DNA of 64,000 nt from RI-231 sp041394905 (GTDB lineage Bacteria; Acidobacteriota; Terriglobia; Bryobacterales; UBA6623), in NCBI GenBank assembly GCA_041394905.1, contig JAWKHJ010000012.1, positions 124,001 to 188,000 on the forward strand. The letters run 5' to 3'. The notes below the pieces were generated by a model. It ran no database searches and was not told the DNA's origin. It saw nothing but the letters and a program-made list of their open reading frames with translations. Below are positions 54,514 to 62,279 of this stretch, piece after piece (positions within the stretch are counted from its first letter, which is position 1; every line of letters begins with the position of its first letter). Made by a program: the position numbers and the translations under genes.

Positions 54514-55389
54514 ATGAGCCTGCTCCACAAAACCCGTGTTGTGCTCGAGATGATCAAGTTCGAGCACTCGATTTTCGCGCTGCCGTTCGCCCTTACGGCC
54601 GCGCTACTGGCTCTGCGCGGCCTGAATCTGGCGGCGTCCGAAATCGCCTGGAAGCTGGTCTGGATCGTCGTCGCCATGGTGGCGGCGCGGTCGGCGGCGA
54701 TGGCGTTCAACCGCGTAGTCGATGCCGATATCGACGCCCGCAACCCGCGCACAAAGATGCGCGCCATCCCGGCCGGGCAGGTTTCTCGCGCCTTCACCTG
54801 GGGCTTTATCTCGATCTGGTCGGCGATCTTCATCGGGGCGGCGGCGATGCTCAATCCGCTCTGCCTGAAGCTCAGCCCGGTCGCACTCGCGATCGTGTGC
54901 GGGTACTCCTACACCAAGCGCTTCACCTCGCTTTCTCACTTGGTGCTGGGCTTGGCGTTGGGCATTGCACCGTTAGCCGCCTGGATCGCCGTACGCGGAT
55001 CGTTCGAGCCAGCGATTCTGCTGCTCTCAGCCGCGGTCATGCTCTGGGTCGGGGGCTTCGACATCATCTATTCGTGCCAGGACGCAGAGTTCGACCGCGC
55101 GGCCGGTCTGCGCTCGATCCCGGCGCGGCTCGGCGTGCGCAGGGCGCTGATGCTCTCGCGTCTGTTCCACGTGGCGATGATCGCCGTGCTGGTTTGGCTC
55201 TGGAGCTTGATGCATCTAGGCTGGGCCGGGCTCCTGGGCGTCGTCGCGGTTGCGGCGCTGCTCGTCTGGGAGCATTCGCTGGTTTCCGCTGACGACCTGT
55301 CGAAGGTCGATGCGGCGTTCTTCACCGTCAACGGCTACGTCAGCGTGCTGTTCTTCCTGTTCTGGGCTGTGGACGCCACCCTTCTTTGA
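54514..55389 (+). CDS. UbiA-family prenyltransferase, MqnP-like
   Basis: An integral membrane aromatic prenyltransferase with 291 residues and about eight helices. The two Asp-rich Mg/diphosphate motifs are present: NRVVDADIDARNPRT (about residues 66-80) and DIIYSCQDAEFDRAAG (about 182-197). The second motif form (YSCQD-EFD) and the short length match the futalosine-pathway branch (MqnP), which prenylates a menaquinone precursor, better than proteobacterial UbiA. No other menaquinone genes are nearby. It follows the ST7-like gene by 12 nt and is intact. Confidence 0.85.
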   Translation: MSLLHKTRVVLEMIKFEHSIFALPFALTAALLALRGLNLAASEIAWKLVWIVVAMVAARSAAMAFNRVVDADIDARNPRTKMRAIPAGQVSRAFTWGFISIWSAIFIGAAAMLNPLCLKLSPVALAIVCGYSYTKRFTSLSHLVLGLALGIAPLAAWIAVRGSFEPAILLLSAAVMLWVGGFDIIYSCQDAEFDRAAGLRSIPARLGVRRALMLSRLFHVAMIAVLVWLWSLMHLGWAGLLGVVAVAALLVWEHSLVSADDLSKVDAAFFTVNGYVSVLFFLFWAVDATLL

Positions 55390-55438
55390 AGCGGCCGCAA
55401 AGGGTCCCACAGCACAGAATCGCGGAGGCCGACGGTGC

Positions 55439-55444
55439 TACCCT
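55439..55444 (+). promoter_or_regulatory. -10 hexamer TACCCT, exactly 7 nt before the PA2779-like gene
   Basis: TACCCT, seven bases (GAGGCCC), then ATG at 55452, matching the leaderless pattern. The fit to a consensus -10 is weaker than for other members. Confidence 0.4.
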
Positions 55445-55451
55445 GAGGCCC

Positions 55452-55832
55452 ATGCGGAGATTCATCCTGGTTTTGGCGGCGCTGTTCGTGGCCGCTCCCT
55501 TCGCTCTTGCGGAAGAAGCGCACGTCGTGCCGGGAGTCGAGCTCGAGCAATCGCTCGAGAACGCCGCCGCCACCCGCCGCCAGAACGAAGCCGATCTCGA
55601 GCGCTTGATGGCGCACGAGGAAGTCGAACAAGCTGCCGCCGAAGCCGGCATCGATCTGGAGCAAGTCCGCCAGGCCGTCCCGCAGCTTGACGATGAGACC
55701 CTGGCCGAGCTCTCGGCCCGCGCCCGCGAGCTCGAAGACGATGTCGCCGGCGGCTTCGTGGGCGGGATTCTCATCATGTTGATCCTGATTTTGATCATCG
55801 CCGTTCTGCTGGCGGTGTACGTTATAGATTGA
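55452..55832 (+). CDS. Small exported membrane protein, PA2779-like
   Basis: A 126-residue protein with a signal peptide (FILVLAALFVAAPFALA), an acidic helical region (residues 25-95; HEEVEQAAAEAGIDLEQVRQ) and a C-terminal membrane helix (GGILIMLILILIIAVLLAVYV). The plan is that of PA2779-type proteins of unknown function. The ATG at 55452 is chosen for the signal peptide and the upstream -10. It overlaps or closely precedes the exported methyltransferase gene. Confidence 0.7.
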   Translation: MRRFILVLAALFVAAPFALAEEAHVVPGVELEQSLENAAATRRQNEADLERLMAHEEVEQAAAEAGIDLEQVRQAVPQLDDETLAELSARARELEDDVAGGFVGGILIMLILILIIAVLLAVYVID

Positions 55833-55843
55833 GTCTCCGCCTT

Positions 55844-56518
55844 ATGTACCGCCTCGCTCCCGCCCTGCTCCTGACCGCCGCCCTGTTGCCCGCGCAGCTT
55901 TCCAAGGAAGCCAACGCCGGCTACAAGACCGCCGAGGACCGCGCGCGCGTCGCGCAGTCGCTGCAATCGGACGAGCGTGAGCAACGCCAGAAGCCGCGCG
56001 AGCTGCTTGCCTCCATCGGAGTGAAGAAGGGCCAGACGATCGCCGATATCGGGAGCGGACCGGGTTTCATGGAGCCCTACTTCCTCGAAGCGGTCGGGCC
56101 GACCGGCAAGGTCTACGCTGAAGACATCCAGCAGGACTTTCTCGATCAAGTCAAGGCTAAGATCAAGGAAAACGGCTGGAAGAACGTCGAAACCATCCTT
56201 GGCGGTCAGACCAATCCGAACCTACCAAAGGGCAAAATCGATCTCGCTTTCATTCTCGACGCCTACCACCACTTCGAGGACCCGCCAACGACGCTGGGCC
56301 ACATCCGCGAGAGTCTCAAGCCGGGCGGTCAATTAGCCGTCATCGATTTCTACCGCAGCCGGCCGCACCCGACGATGTCGAAAGAACGGCTCGAAGGCCA
56401 CATTCGCGAAGACCGGGACGGCTTCGCCGCTGAGATCGAAAAGGCCGGCTTCAAGCTGGTACGCACTTTCGACCACCTGCCTTATCAATACGTGCTGTTG
56501 TTCGAAGCGGCGAAGTAG
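55844..56518 (+). CDS. Exported class I SAM-dependent methyltransferase
   Basis: A class I methyltransferase (motif I TIADIGSGPGFMEPY near residue 67, acidic AEDIQQDFLDQV, motif IV FILDAYHHF near 145 and LKPGGQLAVIDF) preceded by a signal peptide-like leader (LAPALLLTAALLPAQ). The 224-residue length is normal for the catalytic domain alone. Export of a SAM-dependent enzyme is biochemically odd because SAM is not known to be abundant in the periplasm; the leader might instead be a membrane anchor. A TTG at 55829 overlapping the upstream stop is an alternative start. Its terminus faces kdsA. Confidence 0.78.
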   Translation: MYRLAPALLLTAALLPAQLSKEANAGYKTAEDRARVAQSLQSDEREQRQKPRELLASIGVKKGQTIADIGSGPGFMEPYFLEAVGPTGKVYAEDIQQDFLDQVKAKIKENGWKNVETILGGQTNPNLPKGKIDLAFILDAYHHFEDPPTTLGHIRESLKPGGQLAVIDFYRSRPHPTMSKERLEGHIREDRDGFAAEIEKAGFKLVRTFDHLPYQYVLLFEAAK

Positions 56519-56529
56519 CCGTTCAACCG

Positions 56530-57357
56530 CTACTCGGTCGGAAAGTCGGCGATCAGCTCATGGATGCGGCGGAGCCGCTCGAGCAGTCCGGCGAGTTTGT
56601 CGAGTCGTAACGCGTTCGCGCCGTCGGAAAGGGCCTTAGCCGGCTCCTGGTGCACCTCGAAGAACAATCCATCGACGCCCGCCGCCGCGCCGGCTCGGGC
56701 CAACGTTTCGATGAACTCAGGCTGCCCGCTGCTCGCACCCTGGCCCGCGCCCGGCAGTTGCAGGCTGTGGGTCACGTCGAGAACGGTGGGGTAGCCAAAT
56801 CCGCGCATGACCTGTAGTCCGCGGAAGTCGACGACGAGATTGTTGTAGCCGAAGCTCGCACCCCGTTCGGTGAGCAGGATGCGCTGGTTACCGGTGGAGG
56901 CGACCTTGTCGCCGGCATGCTGGAAGTCCCACGGTGACAGGAACTGGCCCTTTTTGATGTTGATGGCGCGGCCGGTGCGCCCCGCAGTCAGCAGCAGGTC
57001 CGTCTGGCGGCATAGGAAAGCTGGAATCTGCAAGACGTCGCAGACGGCGGCGACCGGCTCGATCTGCACCGTCTCGTGAACGTCTGTCAGCACCGGCATC
57101 CCGGTCTCGCGTTTGACCTCCGCGAGAATGCGCAAGCCCTCCTCGAGCCCTGGACCCCGATAGGAGGAGGCGCTCGTGCGGTTGGCCTTGTCGTAAGAGG
57201 CCTTGAAGATCAGCGGCACGCCCGTGTCGGAGGAAATTCCGCGCAGGGCGAGCGCTGTCTTGACTGCGTGCTCTTCGGACTCGATCACGCACGGGCCGCA
57301 GATGGCGAACAGCTTGCCGCCGCCGGCCTGCACGTCGCCAATGGAGAAGGCTTCCAA
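56530..57357 (-). CDS. kdsA: 3-deoxy-8-phosphooctulonate (KDO-8-P) synthase
   Basis: KdsA condenses phosphoenolpyruvate with arabinose-5-phosphate to KDO-8-phosphate for the lipopolysaccharide core, implying a Gram-negative envelope. Motifs: FAICGPCVIES with the PEP-binding region, FKASYDKANRTS, VLTDVHE, IPAFLCRQTDLL and KGQFLSPWD, then the GFGYPTVLDVTHSLQLPG segment. The 275-residue length is typical. CGPC and the later DxHQEP metal-type residues suggest the metal-dependent class. A TTG start at 57357, 5 nt behind the pyk stop, is favoured; a longer reading overlaps pyk. Confidence 0.92.
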   Translation of the reverse strand: MEAFSIGDVQAGGGKLFAICGPCVIESEEHAVKTALALRGISSDTGVPLIFKASYDKANRTSASSYRGPGLEEGLRILAEVKRETGMPVLTDVHETVQIEPVAAVCDVLQIPAFLCRQTDLLLTAGRTGRAINIKKGQFLSPWDFQHAGDKVASTGNQRILLTERGASFGYNNLVVDFRGLQVMRGFGYPTVLDVTHSLQLPGAGQGASSGQPEFIETLARAGAAAGVDGLFFEVHQEPAKALSDGANALRLDKLAGLLERLRRIHELIADFPTE

Positions 57358-57362
57358 AGCCT

Positions 57363-58787
57363 TTACGCCTGCCCGATGCGGTGCAGCTTGACCAGATCGG
57401 TACGTCCGCCCACGGTAAGCGGCGTGCCGCAGACGACGACGATCAAATCGCCGACCTCGGCCCAGTGCAGGTTGCGCATCATGGAGTCCACCAGCGAGAC
57501 CAGGCCGTCGAGGTCCTCGACTTCGCGAATGTGCTTCGAGCGCACGCCCCACAGCAGCTTCAGCCGGTGGCAGACGTCCTCGTGGCGCGAAAACGCGGCG
57601 ATGCGGCAGGTGGGATGGTGCTTGGAGACGAGCTTTGCTGAGTAGCCCGTCTCGGTGTAGATGACGATGTATTTGGCGGAGAGCTTCTCGGCCAGGCGCG
57701 CCGCCGAGTGCGCCACTTCGATCGAAAACTCCTCCTCGGCGCGCGGCGCCTTACCGAGCTCGAGGTTTGGGGCGGTGATCGAGCTCTCGGCCGCTTCGAT
57801 GATCTTGGACATCATGCGCACGGTCTCGATCGGATATTTTCCGGCGGCCGTTTCGGCGGAGAGCATCAGGCAGTCCGAGCCATCGAAGACGGCGTTGGCC
57901 ACGTCGCTCGCCTCGGCGCGCGTGGGCGAAGGGTGCTCGATCATCGACTCGAGCATCTGCGTTGCCGTGATCACGGGCTTGCGCCAGCGTGCCGCCGCTT
58001 CGATGATCTTTTTCTGCGCGAGGGGGACTTGCCAAGGATTGAGCTCAACGCCCAGGTCGCCCCGGGCCACCATCACGCCGTCGGCCGCGTCCAGGATCGC
58101 TTCGAGATCCTCGAGCGCCTGCGGCTTCTCGATCTTGGCGATGATGTGGGTGGATTTGCCGGCCCACTCGATCAAGTTGCGCGCCAGTTGCACGTCTTTG
58201 GCGCGCCGCACGAACGATTGTGCGACATAGTCGACGTCCTGCTCGAGCGCGAAACGGAGGTCGTCTTTGTCCTTCGCCGTGATAGACGGCACTCGCATGT
58301 CCGCCCCTGGCACGTTCACGCCCTTGCGCTCGCCGAGCTCGCCGTCGTTGAGCACTTCGCAGATCACGTCTTCGCCGTCGAGCCGGTCCACCTTCAGGTG
58401 CAGCGCGCCGTCAGCGAGCAGGATCTTGTCGCCCGGTTCGACGTCCTGGGCGAGCGAATCGTAGTCGAGAGAGACTGTCTCGCCGTCACCCAGCAACTCC
58501 CGCGGCGTCAGCCGTAGCCGTCCGCCGGCGCGCAGCTCGACCGGGCCGCCGCCTTCGAGCTTTCCCGTGCGCACCTTTGGACCCTGCAGGTCGGCCACGA
58601 TCGGCGTCATCTTGTCGCGTTCGGCCGAAGCTGCGCGCAGGTTGGCGATGCGATCGGCGTGAGTTGCGTGGTCGCCGTGGGAAAAGTTCAGGCGCGCCGC
58701 GCTCATTCCCGCGTCCAGCAACTCGCCGATGCGCTCGCGGCTGCCCGTTGCGGGGCCCAGCGTGCAGAGAATCTTGGTCTTTGGCAT
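57363..58787 (-). CDS. pyk: Pyruvate kinase
   Basis: Pyk transfers phosphate from phosphoenolpyruvate to ADP, the last step of glycolysis. The 474-residue protein is complete: TKILCTLGPATGSRE at the start, LNFSHGDHATHADRI, VADLQGPKVRTGKL, the catalytic lysine in HIIAKIEKPQALEDLEAI near residue 220, VMVARGDLGVELN, TATQMLESMIEHPSPTRAEASDVANAVFDGSDCLMLSAETA, and the C-terminal domain ending TVGGRTDLVKLHRIGQA. It is followed by kdsA at 5 nt, so the PEP-consuming and PEP-using genes are co-transcribed. An AAGAGG-like site precedes the ATG. Confidence 0.95.
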   Translation of the reverse strand: MPKTKILCTLGPATGSRERIGELLDAGMSAARLNFSHGDHATHADRIANLRAASAERDKMTPIVADLQGPKVRTGKLEGGGPVELRAGGRLRLTPRELLGDGETVSLDYDSLAQDVEPGDKILLADGALHLKVDRLDGEDVICEVLNDGELGERKGVNVPGADMRVPSITAKDKDDLRFALEQDVDYVAQSFVRRAKDVQLARNLIEWAGKSTHIIAKIEKPQALEDLEAILDAADGVMVARGDLGVELNPWQVPLAQKKIIEAAARWRKPVITATQMLESMIEHPSPTRAEASDVANAVFDGSDCLMLSAETAAGKYPIETVRMMSKIIEAAESSITAPNLELGKAPRAEEEFSIEVAHSAARLAEKLSAKYIVIYTETGYSAKLVSKHHPTCRIAAFSRHEDVCHRLKLLWGVRSKHIREVEDLDGLVSLVDSMMRNLHWAEVGDLIVVVCGTPLTVGGRTDLVKLHRIGQA

Positions 58788-58838
58788 TCCGCTTTTGTCG
58801 CCTCTTCGAGCGACGTCCCGCTCCAGGGACTTATCGGC

Positions 58839-59165
58839 TCAAACGGTTCCGGACTCGCGATCCGTGGCGAGTAGCTTCAACGCAACTTTCTCGAGCTCTC
58901 CCGCCAGCTCGACGTCGAATCCTGTAACTCCGCCGACATCGTGCGTCCACAAGGTCACATCGACCTTGCCGTAGACGTTGCGCCAGTCCGGGTGATGGTT
59001 GAGCGCTTGGATTTGCGTCGCAGCGGCGGCCATGAACCCGAAGGCGTGTGTGAAATCGGGGAACTCGTACTTGCGGTGCAGCTTGCCGTCACACAGTTCC
59101 CAGCCCGGCAACTCGGCGAGGGCGGCCTCTATCGCTTCAGAAGAAAGCTTCTTTCGGCTCGGCAT
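58839..59165 (-). CDS. phhB: Pterin-4-alpha-carbinolamine dehydratase
   Basis: The enzyme dehydrates 4a-hydroxytetrahydropterin and supports tetrahydropterin-dependent hydroxylases. The 108-residue protein is full length; the motif HHPDWRNVYGKVDVTLWTHDVGG (about residues 57-79) carries the active-site His residues and the Trp-Asp-rich DCoH signature. The gene is intact. Its -10 TACACT ends 7 nt before the ATG and the next gene is divergent, 46 nt away. Confidence 0.9.
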   Translation of the reverse strand: MPSRKKLSSEAIEAALAELPGWELCDGKLHRKYEFPDFTHAFGFMAAAATQIQALNHHPDWRNVYGKVDVTLWTHDVGGVTGFDVELAGELEKVALKLLATDRESGTV

Positions 59166-59172
59166 TCTCTTC

Positions 59173-59178
59173 AGTGTA
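59173..59178 (-). promoter_or_regulatory. -10 hexamer TACACT, exactly 7 nt before phhB
   Basis: On the minus strand TACACT, seven bases (GAAGAGA), then ATG at 59165. It is paired back to back with the -10 of the divergent DapA-like gene. Confidence 0.5.
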
Positions 59179-59198
59179 AGCCCGCGCGGCTAGCTTGC

Positions 59199-59204
59199 TA
59201 CACT
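59199..59204 (+). promoter_or_regulatory. -10 hexamer TACACT, exactly 7 nt before the DapA-like gene
   Basis: TACACT, seven bases (CCGCACG), then ATG at 59212. The same hexamer serves the divergent phhB, with only 20 nt between the two elements. Confidence 0.5.
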
Positions 59205-59211
59205 CCGCACG

Positions 59212-60183
59212 ATGCGCCGGCGCCATTTCCTGCAAACTCTCACTCTTGCCTGCTCGACCCCCTTCGCGGCTTTGGCCAAGGCTGCCCCGGAGGAGTTTCG
59301 GGGGGTTTTCCCCATCATGCAGACTCCGTACAGCGACGATGGAGCTCTGGATCTCGAGACGCTCGCCAAGGAGACGCAGTGGCTTGGGCGCACCGGGTGC
59401 CACGGCATCGTTTGGCCTCAGCTCGCGAGCGAGTATGCTCGCCTGAGCTTCGACGAGCGCATCGCGGGAATGTCCGCCATCGTCGAGGCGAATCGCGGCC
59501 TGCGGCCCAAATGCGTGCTGGGCGTCCAGGCCGAAGATGCCGAGACGGCCGTCCGCTACGCCAAGCACGCCGACAAGATCCGTCCCGATGCGATTATCGC
59601 CATCCCGCCGCGCAAGGGCGATCAGCATGAGTTCGATCTCGAGACGATGCGCGCCTACTACAAGGCAATTGGCAAGGCCACGGATTTGCCTCTGTTCATG
59701 CAAGCTATCGGCGATGTGTCCGTCGAATTCATCCTCGGATTGATGCGCGAGGTTCCAACGCTCCGCTTTGTGAAGGATGAAGCCGGGCACACACTCTATC
59801 GCATTACCGAGTTCGAGCAAGTCGACCCGGAGCGCCGGCCGGCGCTGTTTACCGGCGGTCACGGCAAGACGCTGATCGACGAGATGGCGCGCGGCTCCTC
59901 CGGCAACATGCCCGCGGCTTCGGTCGTCGACCTTTACGCCGACTGCTGGGACTTGTGGCACCAGGGACGGCGCGGAGAAGCGATCGACGTCTTCTCGAAG
60001 ATCATGCTCTTCGTCACGCAGTTCGGCTCGTACGGGCTCGAATCGCTCAGCTACGTTTTGTACCTGCGCGGAGTCTTTCCAAATTGGAAAATCCGCAGTC
60101 CGCGCGCGAACCCGATGGACGCCCAGGCCATGGAGGCGCTCGAGCGCAGCTATGAGTTCGTCAAACCCTACTTGAGGGCTTGA
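59212..60183 (+). CDS. Exported DHDPS/NAL-family (DapA-like) aldolase-type protein
   Basis: A 323-residue (beta/alpha)8 protein of the dihydrodipicolinate synthase / N-acetylneuraminate lyase family. The N-terminus (MRRRHFLQTLTLACSTPFAALA) is a twin-arginine signal with a possible lipobox, unusual for this family. The Schiff-base lysine lies in LRFVKDEAG near residue 187. The PPYYNKP-type active-site tyrosine is replaced: AIIAIPPRKGDQ near residue 130 has no Tyr. The GTTGE-like motif is also altered (GCHGIVWPQLASEY). Substrate and activity are therefore unknown; it is not the housekeeping dapA, which is at 19.9 kb. The gene is intact and leaderless-type. Confidence 0.82.
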   Translation: MRRRHFLQTLTLACSTPFAALAKAAPEEFRGVFPIMQTPYSDDGALDLETLAKETQWLGRTGCHGIVWPQLASEYARLSFDERIAGMSAIVEANRGLRPKCVLGVQAEDAETAVRYAKHADKIRPDAIIAIPPRKGDQHEFDLETMRAYYKAIGKATDLPLFMQAIGDVSVEFILGLMREVPTLRFVKDEAGHTLYRITEFEQVDPERRPALFTGGHGKTLIDEMARGSSGNMPAASVVDLYADCWDLWHQGRRGEAIDVFSKIMLFVTQFGSYGLESLSYVLYLRGVFPNWKIRSPRANPMDAQAMEALERSYEFVKPYLRA

Positions 60184-60210
60184 CGCCCGAAAACAACGGA
60201 AAGGGAAGGC

Positions 60211-60552
60211 CTAGGCGACGCCGCCCAGAGCACGGAACGAGCCGGCGCTACGGGTGTTGAGCGAGAGGAACTCGAGCAGCAGGATCATCTTGTGGCTCGA
60301 ACCCGAGCACGACCCTGACAACTTCTCGAATCGCTCGATGCAGCGAGCGGCCAAATCGCGGGTTTGGCCGGCTTTCAATTCTGGATCGATGCAGCTTGCG
60401 CCAATGAATTCGGCGATGTATTGCAGTTCGTCTGCGGACAAACCTTCCAAAAATCGTCGCGCTGCGCCTCTTCGGTTACTTTCCGCCAGTCCGCTAAGCG
60501 CTTGGACGAGGGCGGTTCGATCGACGGAGGTGCGGGCGTGAATTCTGGGCAA
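60211..60552 (-). CDS. Hypothetical protein, 113 residues
   Basis: A small helical protein with no recognised domain. It has a charged, Ala/Leu-rich core (LSGLAESNRRGAARRFLEGLSADELQYIAEFIGA), two Cys residues near positions 54 and 70, and a Ser-rich stretch (SGSCSGSSHKM). The TTG start at 60552 is uncertain. Codon and composition look like those of real genes, and the reading frame is not a shadow of another gene. Confidence 0.5.
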   Translation of the reverse strand: MPRIHARTSVDRTALVQALSGLAESNRRGAARRFLEGLSADELQYIAEFIGASCIDPELKAGQTRDLAARCIERFEKLSGSCSGSSHKMILLLEFLSLNTRSAGSFRALGGVA

Positions 60553-60666
60553 GGGCGGGAACCTCGATACCAGTAGACGGTCTCTTCATTATCCCGCCCA
60601 CGCCGCTCCACCGCAACTTATGCCGCAGGAAACATTGAAGATAGGGCCACCACTGGGCGGTAGTGG

Positions 60667-61233
60667 CTAGAAGTCCCGCCCCAGCAGGGCCTCTCGCGCT
60701 TGGCTCCACTTTGCGGCAAACTCTTCCCTTGACAGCGTCGGACGGGCGTTGTCTGTCGCGACGTCCTCGTAGAGTGATACCCAGGAGCGGCAACCTTGAT
60801 AGCGCCGGTCGAATGGGATTCGAACTGGGTGCGGAAGCTCGAAAACGCGCACCACGACCAAAAATAGCGGCAAATCCGGCCGATAATCGTAGCGTTTTTC
60901 GAAGAGCTCCCGGGTCCAAACGTGGGTCTGCGGGTGTTCTATGAACGGCGTGAGGTCGGCTGGCGCGGGGACAATGTCGTGCACTTCGCCCAGATAGCGC
61001 AACTGCAGGGTGGAGGCATCGGGCGGTTGTAGCGCATCGAAACGCTCGCGCCAAGCCGGTTGTAGCGCCTCAAGGTGCTGATGCTCCCACGTTGGAAACA
61101 ACAGGAACCTCCGGTGCAGCAGCTCGAAACCACGCTTGCCTTCGGCGATGCCGCCCTTGCGCAACAGAAACGTTTGTCTACCCTCTGCAAGGGCGTCGAT
61201 GACGATCGCCCACTCTTTAAGAGCGATGTTCAT
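60667..61233 (-). CDS. DUF1802 family protein
   Basis: A 188-residue cytosolic protein with the DUF1802 signature: LKEWAIVIDALAEGRQTFLLRKGG at the N-terminus, FELLHRRFLLFPTWEHQ near residue 42, and a conserved Tyr/Trp-rich C-terminal part (YQGCRSWVSLYEDV). The family's function is unknown; it often lies near DNA or cofactor genes without a consistent context. The start is the ATG at 61233, 9 nt from the 3' end of the oxidoreductase gene upstream. The two are probably one operon. Confidence 0.85.
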   Translation of the reverse strand: MNIALKEWAIVIDALAEGRQTFLLRKGGIAEGKRGFELLHRRFLLFPTWEHQHLEALQPAWRERFDALQPPDASTLQLRYLGEVHDIVPAPADLTPFIEHPQTHVWTRELFEKRYDYRPDLPLFLVVVRVFELPHPVRIPFDRRYQGCRSWVSLYEDVATDNARPTLSREEFAAKWSQAREALLGRDF

Positions 61234-61242
61234 ACCAACAGC

Positions 61243-62172
61243 CTAGAGCTCGACGGCGCGCTTCTCGGCTGCACTCCGGTAGACGGCGCAGGCCATTTCG
61301 ACCGCGCGCAGCCCATCGAACGAAGTCACCGGCGGTTCGCCGGCCCCCAGGCAAGCGTCGACGAACAAGCGATCTTCCACAGCGAAACCCCACTTGGCCG
61401 GGATGTCGAGACCGGCGAAGTGCTCCGATTGCGTCGCCTGCTCGAGGCCCATGCGGTACTGGATGGACTCCATTTCGAGCGTCTGGATAGTGGAGTATTC
61501 GCCGTAGATCTCGAGGCTTTCGTAAGGGAAGAACCAGCTCGCGTCGGCCGAAGTGACGAAAGTGGCGTGCAAGCCGGAGTGAAACTCGACCAGCATCGAG
61601 AAGTCGTCCTTGCGGCTCTGGCGAGCCTGGATGGAGGCGACTTCGCCGAACTGGAAGCGCATCATGTCGAACATGTGGATCGGCGTTTCGTAGAGGAAAC
61701 CGCCGGTGATGGCTTCATCGCCGGTCCAGACCGGGTTGAGCAACTCGCCGCGATTCATCTTGATGTGCGCGCAATGCGCGCCCGTCTGTGCGGCGAGCGC
61801 CTTGGCGCGGACGTAGACGTTGGCGAAGCGGCGGTTGAACCCGACCTGGAAGACCGAGCTTGTCGTCGAGGCCACTTGATGGATGCGGTGCGCGTCTTCG
61901 AGAGTGGTCCCCATGGGCTTCTCGCAAAAAACGTGCTTGCCTGCGTCGATCGCGAGCAGCGCCATCTCGGCATGCGTCGTGTTGGGCGAGGCCACATAGA
62001 TCGCCTCGCATTTCGAGAACAGCTCGTCGAGGCTTGTGACTGCGAGCGCGCCGGCTCGGCTCCGGTCGACGTCATAGATCCCCGCGATCCGGACGCGGGA
62101 ATCCTGTTCGAGGTTGCGGCGGTGGATGCCCGCGATGAAGCCGGCGCCAATGAATCCAATCTCGAGCGGCAA
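61243..62172 (-). CDS. Gfo/Idh/MocA family oxidoreductase
   Basis: An NAD(P)-dependent sugar or polyol dehydrogenase-type enzyme. The N-terminal Rossmann motif GFIGAGFIAGIHRRN (residues 6-20) is followed by AIYVASPNTTHAEMALLAIDAGKHVFCEKP with the catalytic EKP. The C-terminal domain contains GGFLYETPIHMFDMMRFQFGE with the conserved His. The 309-residue protein is full length and intact. It uses a TTG start, with GGAG upstream. The DUF1802 gene follows at 9 nt. The substrate cannot be named. Confidence 0.88.
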   Translation of the reverse strand: MPLEIGFIGAGFIAGIHRRNLEQDSRVRIAGIYDVDRSRAGALAVTSLDELFSKCEAIYVASPNTTHAEMALLAIDAGKHVFCEKPMGTTLEDAHRIHQVASTTSSVFQVGFNRRFANVYVRAKALAAQTGAHCAHIKMNRGELLNPVWTGDEAITGGFLYETPIHMFDMMRFQFGEVASIQARQSRKDDFSMLVEFHSGLHATFVTSADASWFFPYESLEIYGEYSTIQTLEMESIQYRMGLEQATQSEHFAGLDIPAKWGFAVEDRLFVDACLGAGEPPVTSFDGLRAVEMACAVYRSAAEKRAVEL

Positions 62173-62279
62173 TCGAATCTCTCCGGGAAGGTTTTGAACA
62201 GAAGGTAGAACCCAGCGCAGTGCGGGTGCGTACCCTAATATAGGATCGCCCGTCCGCGACTGTCATCTTTGGAGCAGTT

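Noticed and set aside
61075..62208. Plus-strand frame (377 codons) opposite the Gfo/Idh/MocA gene
   Set aside because: It is antisense to two well-supported genes and has no recognisable family.
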